Source of the DNA: Maritalea mobilis | GTDB taxonomy: Bacteria; Pseudomonadota; Alphaproteobacteria; Rhodobacterales; Rhodobacteraceae | DNA: 64,000 nucleotides | Assembly: GCF_019800885.1 (NCBI RefSeq) | Contig: NZ_JAHVKE010000002.1 | Coordinates: 186,001 to 250,000, forward strand | Direction: 5' to 3' | Part shown: positions 49,828 through 58,740 of the stretch, piece after piece | Layout: the number at the start of each line of letters is the position of its first letter | How positions within the stretch are numbered: position 1 is the stretch's first letter | Notes under the pieces: model-generated | What the model was told of the DNA's origin: nothing | Databases searched by the model: none | What the model saw: the letters and a program-made list of their open reading frames with translations, nothing else | Program-made: the position numbers and the translations under genes

Positions 49828-51130
49828 TCGATCGATAAATCATGGAAGGGTAGCGAGAGGGGTAAGGGTAGGGGTGTGTCGCAAACCGATGTGTCAGAAG
49901 CTCTCCATCCGGTGCGTCGCGCAGCTTTGCAAATGCCGCGACCAGAAGCACCCAATAGATGCTGTTGTGCTCCAGGAGGAATGAGCCGGCCACGTTCCCG
50001 ATCAGGGAAAAGAGGACCAAGGTCAGCGCAAGTGCGGAAAGTTCGGGTTTGGCGTCGCGCATCAGGTTTCCGAACGCCTTGGCCCCCAGCCATGCCATGA
50101 AAAACAGTGTCAGGCCGACGCCGATATAGCCGACATCCACCAACAGATCGAGAAAGCCGTTGTGCGCGTGCCCGACATCTGCCCCGGTCAAGGCTGTAAG
50201 CCGCGGGCCGATGATGATCCAACCGGCGCCGTATCCACCGCCCGCGACACTTGTGCCGCCAAGAGCGACAATGACCCCCTCCCAAATGACGGTTCGGCCC
50301 GTGAGGGTCGCGTCCCGCCCAAGGAGGTGCAGCGTATATTCAAAGATGAGTTGCGCCGAAACCGCCGAAGTCACCGCAACGGGGAGGGCCATGAGGATCA
50401 ACAGGGAACGTCCCGCGGGCGACATGCGCCGCATGGCAAGAAGCAGCGCGATGCCAACGGGAACCGTCGCGGCGAGCAGCACGGCCTGCGATGAGTTGGA
50501 TCGCAACACCATCAGTCCCGCGATTGCGAATATTGGCAGCATGAGCCAACGGCCATATCGGCCGCCGGTGCCGAAAACGAACCCCAAGATCAGGATCGAT
50601 GCGGTCAGCGAGATCACGCGGCCAAAGTCGTTCTTGTGACCGAAAAGCCCCCGCCAACTGCCGGCATGATGTGCCGCTATCTCGTCGTAGGCTTGATGGA
50701 TGCCCTTTGCCGGGTTGAGCAGTATGTTGGCAAAATTGGCCAGCACGATCACCGCCGATGCCATGACCGCAAGGTGAAACAGTTGTTTCGGCGAAAAGCG
50801 GAAGGCGAGCCAGAACGCAAAGGCCGTGGTCAGCCCGAGGCTGCCGACACGGCGCAAGGTCAGGTCCGGGGCAGCCGTCCAGGCCAGGGTGGCAAGTGCG
50901 AACAACACGGGCAGGATCGACGCCCAGTAGACTGTGAAAATGCGCGCGATTGATCCCTTGATGGTCAGCAGGGCGATGCCACCGAAAAGGCCGAGCGACG
51001 CACCAAGGATTTGCACCATCGGGGCCGTTTCCGAGCCTTCCGGTGTCAGGGTCGACGTCAGCGACCCGGACATGAAGAACAATCCGAACATCGCGATGGC
51101 GTATTCTATGGTGCGCAAGGGGTTCTTCAT
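49811..51130 (-). CDS. O-antigen ligase / Wzy-like polymerase
   Basis: A 439-residue membrane protein with about 11-12 helices and a large periplasmic loop. The Wzy_C/O-antigen ligase pattern is seen in SWRGLFGHKNDFGRVISLTASI and GRTVIWEGVI, followed by VGHAHNGFLDLLVDVGYIG. It should polymerise the lipid-linked repeat units. The start ATG overlaps the stop of the upstream glycosyltransferase as ATGA. Confidence 0.88.
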   Translation of the reverse strand: MKNPLRTIEYAIAMFGLFFMSGSLTSTLTPEGSETAPMVQILGASLGLFGGIALLTIKGSIARIFTVYWASILPVLFALATLAWTAAPDLTLRRVGSLGLTTAFAFWLAFRFSPKQLFHLAVMASAVIVLANFANILLNPAKGIHQAYDEIAAHHAGSWRGLFGHKNDFGRVISLTASILILGFVFGTGGRYGRWLMLPIFAIAGLMVLRSNSSQAVLLAATVPVGIALLLAMRRMSPAGRSLLILMALPVAVTSAVSAQLIFEYTLHLLGRDATLTGRTVIWEGVIVALGGTSVAGGGYGAGWIIIGPRLTALTGADVGHAHNGFLDLLVDVGYIGVGLTLFFMAWLGAKAFGNLMRDAKPELSALALTLVLFSLIGNVAGSFLLEHNSIYWVLLVAAFAKLRDAPDGELLTHRFATHPYPYPSRYPSMIYRSNVHEN

Positions 51131-52299
51131 TCCCAAGCTCTCGCTAGAAAGGCGTCAGCAACCTCGGACATCTGGTATCGTTTAGCAATGCGCGCGATCC
51201 GTTCGGATTGCAGTTCAAGAGATCCCGCATCTTGGGTGTCGATCACCATGCGAATGGCCGTTGCCATGGCCGCGGGGTTCCCAATCGGTGTGATGCGGTC
51301 AGGAAATTCCCGGCCGAGGATCTCCCGCGCGCCGCCGCCGAGGCAATCCGTCGAGATCGAAGGGATGCCCGCCGCGACCGCTTCGATCAACGCATTCGGG
51401 AAACCCTCGGTCACGGAACTCATGAGGAAGAGATCGGCGGCCACGAGATAGCTGAACCGATCCATGCGGAACCCGAGGAAATCGACGCGATCTTCTATGC
51501 CGAGCTCTCTGGCCAGGTCTTCGAGGTTCTGCCGTTCTGGACCTTCGCCAAGAACAACAAGGCGCAGATCATCGCCGGACTGAGCAACGGCACGGAGCAT
51601 TGTTGCGTAGTCCTTTTGTGGCATCAAACGTCCGATGGCGATGGCCGTGGGCTTTCCATCGTGAAACCAGGGGTGGTCGGGCGGCGCGGCGCGCGCCTCG
51701 TCCAACTGCGCCGAGTCGGGAGCCGCATTATGGATGACGCCGGTCGCCTCCGCGGATAGGCCAGCGACCTCGGCTATATCTCGGGTCACCAGATCGGTGT
51801 TTCCGATCACGGCATGTGCTTTGGGATACAGTTTCCGAACAAGTGCATTCATCGCGACGCGCCGCAGCGGGTCCATCTCGCGCAACAAGGCCGTGTACTG
51901 GTTCCGTTCGCACACGATGACCCGCGTTCCCGTTCGCGCAACACGGGCGGCGATCAAGGCCGCGATGTTCGTGCGGGTTAGCGCCGAGATCAGGGTCGGT
52001 GCCCGCGTCGCCTTCAGGTGCGCGACCAGCTTTGGCAGGCAGAGAATGGCCTTGCGACCGCCAAGAACATGGAGGCCAACCTCCTTCGAAAGCAGCTCTT
52101 TGACCGGCCCGTTGTCATTGTTCACGACAAGGTGGACCGGAATACCCCGCGATGCGATGTGGTTCGCCAGTCGGACAAAAAAACGCTCTGCTCCGCCCCC
52201 CTCGAACGAGGGCAGGTAGAAATGGATCACCCGGCTCTCAACGCCCCGAGCGGCACGATGCATCCTGGTTTCAGATAGATGCGTGTGGGCCTTGTTCAT
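51127..52299 (-). CDS. glycosyltransferase, GT4-like
   Basis: A 390-residue GT-B enzyme of family 4 type: IHFYLPSFEGGGAERFFVRLANHIAS near the start, AIAIGRLMPQKDYATMLRAV and VTEGFPNALIEAVAAGIPSISTD (EX7E region) in the second half. The SFEGGGAERF loop is shared with the transferase at 48619. It starts the transferase-polymerase-transferase unit. The ATG at 52299 gives a 21-residue polar lead before the fold begins. Confidence 0.9.
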   Translation of the reverse strand: MNKAHTHLSETRMHRAARGVESRVIHFYLPSFEGGGAERFFVRLANHIASRGIPVHLVVNNDNGPVKELLSKEVGLHVLGGRKAILCLPKLVAHLKATRAPTLISALTRTNIAALIAARVARTGTRVIVCERNQYTALLREMDPLRRVAMNALVRKLYPKAHAVIGNTDLVTRDIAEVAGLSAEATGVIHNAAPDSAQLDEARAAPPDHPWFHDGKPTAIAIGRLMPQKDYATMLRAVAQSGDDLRLVVLGEGPERQNLEDLARELGIEDRVDFLGFRMDRFSYLVAADLFLMSSVTEGFPNALIEAVAAGIPSISTDCLGGGAREILGREFPDRITPIGNPAAMATAIRMVIDTQDAGSLELQSERIARIAKRYQMSEVADAFLARAWE

Positions 52300-52908
52300 G
52301 TGTCCCCGAAAAATCTTTCATCAAATCGGCAGGTGTCTTGCGACGCTGTTTTCCCGCATCCCCCTTAAAATGCGGCAGAATGGGGCCATCCGTCCATCCA
52401 TCGACCTGCACAATGATCGAATTGCGCCGGCCATACCTGGCCTGATGGTTTTTTCGGCACTTCTTGACCGTTGTGCCGAAAACTCTCGTACAGACACGCA
52501 AGGCAGGCCGGAACGGTGGCAAGAGAACATGAAATAAAGGTGGTTTGGATATGGTGGCTTTCAGGTCATTGTATGAGAAGCTACTTGCACCCTGACACGA
52601 GCGCGTTTTGGTCGCTGTTGTAAAGTCACAAGTCGTTGCCACCAACCTCACGTGCCCTGGCATGCGGCTTTGTCCAACGCCAACATCCTGGCAATACCTC
52701 ATCTGGAGGCGTGATCGATCAAGCCATCCCCGATCAGTATGCTTCGCGGTCCCTTTGACGCGACCGTGACCCACACCTTGTGATCCATGTGTTGGAAGAC
52801 AAGCAGCTTAGGGACGGCGCTTTTCGACAGTCTGGTGACTCCACGTCTCCGCCTAGAGGAACGGAGCCGATTCGGTAAAAGCCTTGCAGACCTGTCAGCC
52901 CGGGTCCG
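52300..52908. other. 609-bp intergenic region with inverted repeat
   Basis: No gene is supported. It is upstream of the GT-Wzy-GT unit and downstream of a sulfotransferase gene on the same strand. At 52451-52482 the arms TTTTCGGCAC and GTGCCGAAAA form a perfect 10-bp inverted repeat with a 12-base spacer. It probably contains the promoter for the unit, and may be where an older gene was lost. Confidence 0.5.
52451..52482. repeat. perfect 10-bp inverted repeat, possible regulator site or terminator
   Basis: TTTTCGGCAC (52451-52460) and GTGCCGAAAA (52473-52482) with a 12-base spacer. It can be read as a stem or as a dimeric protein site with 22-bp centre spacing. It is 150 bases upstream of the glycosyltransferase start at 52299. 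Confidence 0.45.
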
Positions 52909-53814
52909 TTATCCGGCCGCGGCTTTTGTCAGCGGTTGCTCACACTCTGCTTCGGCATTCTCGCTTGCCGGTTTGGGCACACGCCAAGCCGATGTGTCGA
53001 ACCCGTAAGCATCGTCTAGCTTTGAAAAATCCTCGAAGAACAGGTCATAGAAATAAGTGTTCGCCTCCTCTCGGATGCGCTCCCGCTTTTCTTTGGCCGG
53101 AGGCGGGCCGTAGACAGCGCGCCTGACTGCTGGCTGTCGCACCGCGTTGACCAACCAATGCACCCCGGCAAGGCGCAGAGTGCGCGCGCTTCGCCGGGCG
53201 ATTTTGGCGAGGAACCGCACCCGGGGGTCGCCATCCTCGTTTATCCGGGCATAGAGAACATCGTCACTTGGCTGAACTTCTGGTAGGTCCAGCACTTTGC
53301 AGATGCTGGACACGTAGCCCGACGGGCTGTCGTTCAGATCGTGATAATTGAGCAGCTTGATCTGATCACGCCCCAGCGCTTCGGCCCACCAGTTCAGGTT
53401 TCGATAGTACAATCCATTTTCGATCATGGCCGGGTGGTGTTCGGCCATCCAGCGAAAGCCTCGGTCGGGCTCACCGCCTTTGAGGTAGTGGAAGTAGTGC
53501 GCGATGGCCCGATCGATCGGATTGCGCAGGGTCGCGATAATGGTCACGTCCGGGAGATCCTTCGCGACCCGTTCGATAGCCTCCGGTTTGTCCAACAGCG
53601 ACGGCGCGACTTCGACGCATATCTTGTGATCGCTCGAACGCTCACCGAAGGTGCCCGAGTACCAGTCCCAGCCCTTGTGGTAGAGCTTGTCGAAGAAAAA
53701 GGTCTCCTTGCCGAGCGCAACCGGAAGTTGCACATCGCCACGGCTTCGCAGGTAGTTGTCGATCCAAGTGGTACCGCTTTTATGCGGGCCTACGAAGATG
53801 AAATCAGGTTTCAA
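52909..53814 (-). CDS. sulfotransferase, family 1-like, with altered 3'-phosphate site
   Basis: A 301-residue paralogue of the sulfotransferase at 43971. The PAPS loop FVGPHKSGTTWI is intact and the shared KETFFFDKLYHKGWDWYSG follows. In the 3'-phosphate site LRNPIDRAIAHYFHY, Arg97 is kept but the usual Ser is Ala105. It lies 609 bases before the next minus-strand gene, so it may have its own promoter. Sulfation of the local polysaccharide is the likely role. Confidence 0.83.
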   Translation of the reverse strand: MKPDFIFVGPHKSGTTWIDNYLRSRGDVQLPVALGKETFFFDKLYHKGWDWYSGTFGERSSDHKICVEVAPSLLDKPEAIERVAKDLPDVTIIATLRNPIDRAIAHYFHYLKGGEPDRGFRWMAEHHPAMIENGLYYRNLNWWAEALGRDQIKLLNYHDLNDSPSGYVSSICKVLDLPEVQPSDDVLYARINEDGDPRVRFLAKIARRSARTLRLAGVHWLVNAVRQPAVRRAVYGPPPAKEKRERIREEANTYFYDLFFEDFSKLDDAYGFDTSAWRVPKPASENAEAECEQPLTKAAAG

Positions 53815-54471
53815 ATCTGGGTCTCCAAATGCTTGTCCGAGGAAAAATAGCGTTCCTCGCAGCGAGCGTCACAAAATCTTATTAAAAAATTCACATGTCG
53901 TCTACTTGAGTGTCATGTTGGGCGAGTCGCGCCCCACGCTTGATGCGTGGACTTTGCGACTCCAATGGATTGACGACATCCGGGGAACGACCTGGTCTGG
54001 CAACGCATGTTGCGACCAAGGCCGCGCCGCGACGGATGGGCGGCGGTCGCGCTTACGGGTGCGTCATCCAACCCGTCTTGGCATGGGCTGCGCGGCACAA
54101 GAGTGCTGATCCGACGGAAATTGAGCCATCCAAGGCCCGATGGTTGCGTTGTGAGTTCATCGCCTCGATAAATCCTAAGCTGTTACGGAATAAGATTTCT
54201 GTTCACCATATCGAAATGAATCGTTTTCATTCTGGAAACAAAAAATTACTATCGAGTTAATGGAATGACTTTTTCCAACGCGGAAACGGGACGGTAGCCG
54301 CGGCCTCTCAAGCCAGAGTTCTTTTTGTTTTCTATACAGTTACTTGCGCCGTTTTCATTGGGGGCGCTTTTTTCCTGGGAGCCATCTCATGGAAAGCCAT
54401 GATCCACAAATGAATCGGAATGTTTCGCGAATCATGTAACGGTTAACGCATTATTAACGGAGCGACCTTTG
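53815..54471. other. 657-bp intergenic region upstream of galU
   Basis: No gene is supported. It is markedly AT-richer close to galU and holds the hairpin at 53924-53962. A small stem at 54346-54367 (GCGCC/GGCGC) is followed by six T, about 100 bases before galU, which could be a terminator or leader element. Both flanking genes diverge, so both promoters lie here. Confidence 0.5.
53924..53962. repeat. two-step inverted repeat
   Basis: Outer arms GAGTCGC and GCGACTC and inner arms CCACGC and GCGTGG form a 39-base hairpin with a small internal bulge and the loop TTGAT. It lies 110 bases upstream of the sulfotransferase start, inside the divergent region with galU. Confidence 0.45.
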
Positions 54472-55380
54472 ATGACGAAAAAAGTTACCAAAGCAATTTT
54501 CCCGGTGGCTGGCTTGGGAACGCGTTTCCTGCCAGCCACCAAATCCATTCCCAAGGAAATCATGACCCTCGTCGATCGGCCGTTGATCCAGTATGCCATC
54601 GACGAAGCGCGCGCTGCCGGTATCGAGGAGTTCATCTTCGTGACCAGCCGCGGCAAGAGCGCGCTCGAGGATTACTTCGACCACTCGCCCGAGCTTGCCC
54701 AGACGCTCCGCAAGAAAGGCAAGACCGAGCTGCTGGAAACGCTCAAGTCGACCAACATGGACTCGGGTGCGATTGCCTATATCCGGCAACACCAGGCCAA
54801 GGGTCTGGGTCATGCCGTTTGGTGTGCCCGCAGGCTTCTGTCCGACGAGCCATTCGCGGTCATTCTGCCCGATGACATCATCCGCGGCGAGACGCCTTGT
54901 CTCAAGCAGATGATCGAAGCGCATCGGGAAACAGGCGGGTCGATCGTTGCGGCGATGGAAGTGCCGCCTGAAAAGACTTCGTCCTATGGTGTGCTCGATA
55001 TTCAGGAGGACATGGGGCATGTCGTGTCCGTGAAGGGGCTTGTCGAAAAACCCGACGCGGATGTGGCGCCGTCAAACCTTGCCGTGATCGGGCGCTATGT
55101 CCTGTCGCCCGACGTGATGAAGAACCTCGGGAAGACATCGACCGGCGTCGGTGGCGAGATTCAATTGACCGATGCCATCGCCCGCGAGATCGACGAGGGC
55201 CGTCCGGTCTATGGCTACCGCTTCCGCGGGACGCGGTTCGACTGTGGCTCCAAGATCGGGTTTCTCATGGCCACGGTAGCGGTTGCGCTGGAGCGCGATG
55301 ACCTCTCGGGCGAATTCACCGAATTCCTCGAGGACGTCATGCAAGTGTCGCTCGACCTGGCTCGGGTGAAAGCAAGCTGA
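54472..55380 (+). CDS. galU: UTP-glucose-1-phosphate uridylyltransferase
   Basis: A 302-residue nucleotidyltransferase that makes UDP-glucose. The nucleotide loop GLGTRFLPATKSIPKEIMTLVDRPLIQYA is at the N-terminus, DDII in LPDDIIRGE is the metal site, and VEKPDADVAPSNLAVIGRYVL and RFDCGSKIGFL follow. Together with ugd (35124) it makes UDP-glucuronate. It is placed directly before the Alg8-like synthase gene, which suggests that the latter may use a UDP sugar. The ATG at 54472 is used; a TTG lies one codon before. Confidence 0.96.
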   Translation: MTKKVTKAIFPVAGLGTRFLPATKSIPKEIMTLVDRPLIQYAIDEARAAGIEEFIFVTSRGKSALEDYFDHSPELAQTLRKKGKTELLETLKSTNMDSGAIAYIRQHQAKGLGHAVWCARRLLSDEPFAVILPDDIIRGETPCLKQMIEAHRETGGSIVAAMEVPPEKTSSYGVLDIQEDMGHVVSVKGLVEKPDADVAPSNLAVIGRYVLSPDVMKNLGKTSTGVGGEIQLTDAIAREIDEGRPVYGYRFRGTRFDCGSKIGFLMATVAVALERDDLSGEFTEFLEDVMQVSLDLARVKAS

Positions 55381-55825
55381 TTTCGCCGGCGCGTCCTGTG
55401 CGCCGACGCATAATGCGCGTGCCCCGAATGGGATCGGATCGATACTCTCGGCCCATGTTTTCTGCGCGGCGCGACGAGGGCTGTTCGCGGCGGGCTGGTT
55501 TCCGGGTTTGTCGGAGCAAGCTCAAGAACCCTCGGAGCAGGCCATTTGCGGCGCGCGCTATCGGTTAGCCTTGCAGGCGCGTTCCGAATTCGACTCGCCC
55601 AGGCACCCTGCGACTTATTCCCGGTGGGCAAACCGCGCGTAGCAGGGATCAAATCTTGGTTGGCTTCATGATCAGCCCAAATTTTAGGCAGGCGGCGCCG
55701 GCGGCAGTTCAAGGGGGATGCTGCGCCGGTCGATGGCTGCTCAAGGTCCAAATTGGTTCGGGAATCGCTGCCGCCGTTGTACGGTGGAGTAAGATTTTTC
55801 TTAAGCCATTTTCTGGTGGGTGCAT
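55381..55825. other. 445-bp intergenic region upstream of the alg8-like gene
   Basis: No gene is supported on either strand. Near galU a short GC stem (CGGCGC/GCGCCG, about 55386-55405) may help termination. A promoter for the alg8-like operon should lie here but no convincing -35/-10 pair was found by eye. Confidence 0.45.
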
Positions 55826-57409
55826 ATGGCTGGCGCTGCAAGGGATATGCGTGATGTACAGGCATCCCTTCGATGGTGGGCGATCTACACCTCGGTCACC
55901 GTTGCCGTGTGGTACATGGCACTCTCCATGCCTCGTCCGGCCTCTTCTGAGCTCTTCTTCACTACGATCGGCATCGTTGCCAGTTGGCGCTACGCCTGGT
56001 GGACCATCCATCAGGTCCGCTCGCGCATTTTTCTCAAGCGCGTCTTTCCAAGGTTGAGAGCGGCTGCAGAGCGGAACGCGACCCCGCTCCAGCATCTCTA
56101 TGCCGTGGTTTTATCTTACAACATCGACGAGGACGTGTTCGTGAAATGCTACACGTCGCTCATCGATGCGGCCGTCCAAAGCGGCGTGCCGACCACCATC
56201 GTGGCCTCGATTACGACGGACAGGGACCGGCGGCTTTTGTATCGGGTGTATACGGCCGCCGGGTGCCCCGATAGCGTTGAGATCGTTGCCCAATTCCAAA
56301 AGGGGGACGGTAAGCGCTCGGCAATCGGGGAAGGGCTGCGCGTCGTGGCGCGTGATGCCCCGCCGGACCGCTCTGTCACGATCCTGATGGATGGCGACAC
56401 GGTGCTGGGCGATGGCGCGATCGCGCGCGTCTTGCCCTTCTTTGCCGCGGACCCCGGGCTTGCCGCGGCGACGACGAACAATGATGCGATCGTCCAGGGC
56501 ACCTACCTCACGAAGAACTGGTATATCCTTCGGCTGGCGCAGCGGCATACCCTGATGGCCTCGATGGCCTTGTCGAAAACGCTACTTGTCCTGACCGGGC
56601 GATGCTCTTTCTTTCGCACCGATATCGCCACGTCCCGCGAGTTCATCGCGCAGGTCGAGGATGACCGGATCTGGCACTGGCGTCTGGGCGAGATCAAGTT
56701 CCTGACTGGCGACGACAAAAGCACCTGGTTCCACGTGCTCAAGACCCGTGGAAAGATGCTCTATGTTCCCGACGTGGTGACCTACGGGCTGGAAGAGCTT
56801 CCGCCGCCCGGCCGGTTCTTTCCGGCCTCGACCAAGCTGATGCATCGCTGGTTCGGGAACATGCTGCGCGCGAATGGCCGGGCGATCGCGTTAGGCGCCC
56901 CGAGGCTTGGCTTCTTCGTCTGGTGGGCCCTCGTGGATCAGCGTGTTTCCATCTGGTCCTCGCTGGCGGGCCCGGTTGCAACGGTTCTGCTCGCGATCTT
57001 CCTCTCGCCGGTCTTCATTGTCTACTATTTCGCCTGGGCCATCTTCACGCGCACCGTGATGAGCCTTGCGGCTGCGTCGAATTACGGCCGGATCTCCCCG
57101 ATCTGGCCGTTTCTCATGTATTACAACCAGATCTGGGGCGCGATGATGAAGAGCAAACTGCTCTTTCATCTCGACCGCCAGAGTTGGACGCGGCAATCCA
57201 TCCAGCGGGACGGCTCTGGTCGGGCCGCGAAAGCGCTCAGCGGCACGCTTCTGCATGCCGCTGCGCTCTCGGTCTTCATTGTCGGAATAGGATTGTTCAC
57301 CGGGCAACTCAGCGCCGCCAGCGAAGCGGCGCGTTTTGATGCCCTGAGAGCTTTGGGATTTCATGCGCCGAACGGCGCGACAGGCAGCATTACCAGGTTG
57401 GCGGAATGA
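55826..57409 (+). CDS. alg8: Alg8-like processive glycosyltransferase (alginate-type polymer synthase)
   Basis: A 527-residue membrane synthase of the GT2/Alg8 type. TM segments near 15-35 and 43-58 precede the GT2 domain, with DGDT at 189-192 and the acceptor-side FLTGDDKSTWF at 292-302. Conserved Alg8 segments follow: HRWFGNMLRANGRA (340-353), DQRVSIWSSL (371-380), MYYNQIWG (431-438) and HLDRQSWTRQ. Two or three C-terminal helices end it. Alg8 makes polymannuronate from GDP-mannuronate in Pseudomonas; which donor this protein uses is unknown. The stop overlaps the Alg44-like start as ATGA. The ATG at 55826 was chosen over GTG at 55820. Confidence 0.9.
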   Translation: MAGAARDMRDVQASLRWWAIYTSVTVAVWYMALSMPRPASSELFFTTIGIVASWRYAWWTIHQVRSRIFLKRVFPRLRAAAERNATPLQHLYAVVLSYNIDEDVFVKCYTSLIDAAVQSGVPTTIVASITTDRDRRLLYRVYTAAGCPDSVEIVAQFQKGDGKRSAIGEGLRVVARDAPPDRSVTILMDGDTVLGDGAIARVLPFFAADPGLAAATTNNDAIVQGTYLTKNWYILRLAQRHTLMASMALSKTLLVLTGRCSFFRTDIATSREFIAQVEDDRIWHWRLGEIKFLTGDDKSTWFHVLKTRGKMLYVPDVVTYGLEELPPPGRFFPASTKLMHRWFGNMLRANGRAIALGAPRLGFFVWWALVDQRVSIWSSLAGPVATVLLAIFLSPVFIVYYFAWAIFTRTVMSLAAASNYGRISPIWPFLMYYNQIWGAMMKSKLLFHLDRQSWTRQSIQRDGSGRAAKALSGTLLHAAALSVFIVGIGLFTGQLSAASEAARFDALRALGFHAPNGATGSITRLAE

Positions 57410-58740
57410 CATTAGAGACGAAACAGCACCAAGCGCCGGATCACAAAGGCATCCAGACCATCAAGCGCAGTTCAACACTGTACCACGCGATACAGCTGCC
57501 TTTCTTCGTTGTGCTCAACGATGTGATCCTCGATGGCCATTCCCTGTCGCTGGAAGAATTCGACGCTCACCACGCGCCGTCGTGGCAGCGCGAGGGCGAT
57601 GAATTTGCGATTGATGTCGGCACCAGGACCGAAGTCCGGCTCAGGATTTCCTTGTACGGGTTCGTGTGTGAGGTGACCGTGCTCGCCGAGGTGATCGAGA
57701 TTATCGAAGACCGGGAAGACCGGGTCATTCGCTTCGCTTTCCGCGACATGTCGCGTCAAACGCGCGAGGCGTTGCGCCGAATTTCGCGAAGCTACCACGC
57801 CGGGTATGTCGCAAGCCCCAGCGACCTGTTGGAAAACCAGGATCCTCAGACACTGAACGAAAAGAAAGATGAACCGGCCCCCGAGGATGCAAGGCTGAAA
57901 TGGCGCCGCGTGGTCGGGATGGGTCTGTCTGTCGGGGTGATCGTCGGGACGTTCGCCTTCATCGGCACAGCCCTTTACGAGCGCTTCGTGCTGATCAACG
58001 CAAGTTTCGCCACCATCACGGCGCCCAAAGTCGAGATGATCAGCGCGGATATGGGGCAGGTGCGCACGCCGATCGAAGCCGTCGGGCAGATCCTTCAGAG
58101 GGATGACCCGATCTACGAGATCTCCTCGGCGGAACTGTCCAGTGAGGAAGCCTCTCTTGTGGCACAGATAGATTACCTCACCGAAATCAACGAAGAGATG
58201 CAGAACGACCCCGAGGTCTTGGCGCTGTCGCCCGCGGGCATTCCGTTCAGTTCGCCAGCCGAAGTGCGTCGGGCGCTGGCGCTGGCAGAGGGCGAATTGC
58301 GCGCCCTCCAGTTGCGGATTGCCGAGTTGCAAGGGTTCTCGCCTTGCGACTGCATGGTCAGCTGGTTTCAGGAAGATGGCGCATGGGTCGTCCCCGGGGA
58401 CACGGTTGCCGTCCTCGCGCGCACCGAAAGCGAGGCGCTGCGGGTCGAGGCCCTGGTTCATGTGTCTCAGATCGAAGATGTCCATATCGGCCAGTCCGCC
58501 GTCGTGACCGACGAAGCGACGGGGCGAACCATCCCGGCCCGCGTCGAGCGGATCACACTTGATCCGCGCCAGCAGCCGCGCGTCGGATTTCCGCAGTGGC
58601 TGAGGCAGGAACCGACCGTGGCGTCGGTCATGTTGTCCATCGACGAGGCCCTTGACCCCGGGATGATCGGCCAACCCATGCAAGTCGCAATTCGCCGAAC
58701 CGAGCTGTTAGGCTTTGGTCTTGCCGCAGCTGACCAATGA
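57406..58740 (+). CDS. alg44: Alg44-like membrane protein with periplasmic HlyD-like domain
   Basis: A 444-residue protein. The cytoplasmic part (about 1-165) corresponds to the PilZ domain of Alg44, but the RxxxR and D/NxSxxG motifs for cyclic di-GMP are not clear (region 20-54, KRSSTLYHA, DVILDGHSLSLEEFD). One membrane helix (about 169-191) is followed by a periplasmic HlyD-like domain (about 203-440) with ITAPKVEMISADMGQVRTPIE and a central coiled region. In Pseudomonas Alg44 is the co-polymerase of Alg8. Overlaps of 4 bases at both ends tie it to its neighbours. Confidence 0.85.
   Translation: MTLETKQHQAPDHKGIQTIKRSSTLYHAIQLPFFVVLNDVILDGHSLSLEEFDAHHAPSWQREGDEFAIDVGTRTEVRLRISLYGFVCEVTVLAEVIEIIEDREDRVIRFAFRDMSRQTREALRRISRSYHAGYVASPSDLLENQDPQTLNEKKDEPAPEDARLKWRRVVGMGLSVGVIVGTFAFIGTALYERFVLINASFATITAPKVEMISADMGQVRTPIEAVGQILQRDDPIYEISSAELSSEEASLVAQIDYLTEINEEMQNDPEVLALSPAGIPFSSPAEVRRALALAEGELRALQLRIAELQGFSPCDCMVSWFQEDGAWVVPGDTVAVLARTESEALRVEALVHVSQIEDVHIGQSAVVTDEATGRTIPARVERITLDPRQQPRVGFPQWLRQEPTVASVMLSIDEALDPGMIGQPMQVAIRRTELLGFGLAAADQ

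Noticed and set aside
53924-54120. Transposase remnant upstream of galU
   Set aside because: Short frames here show no transposase motif in any reading frame, and no target duplication was seen.
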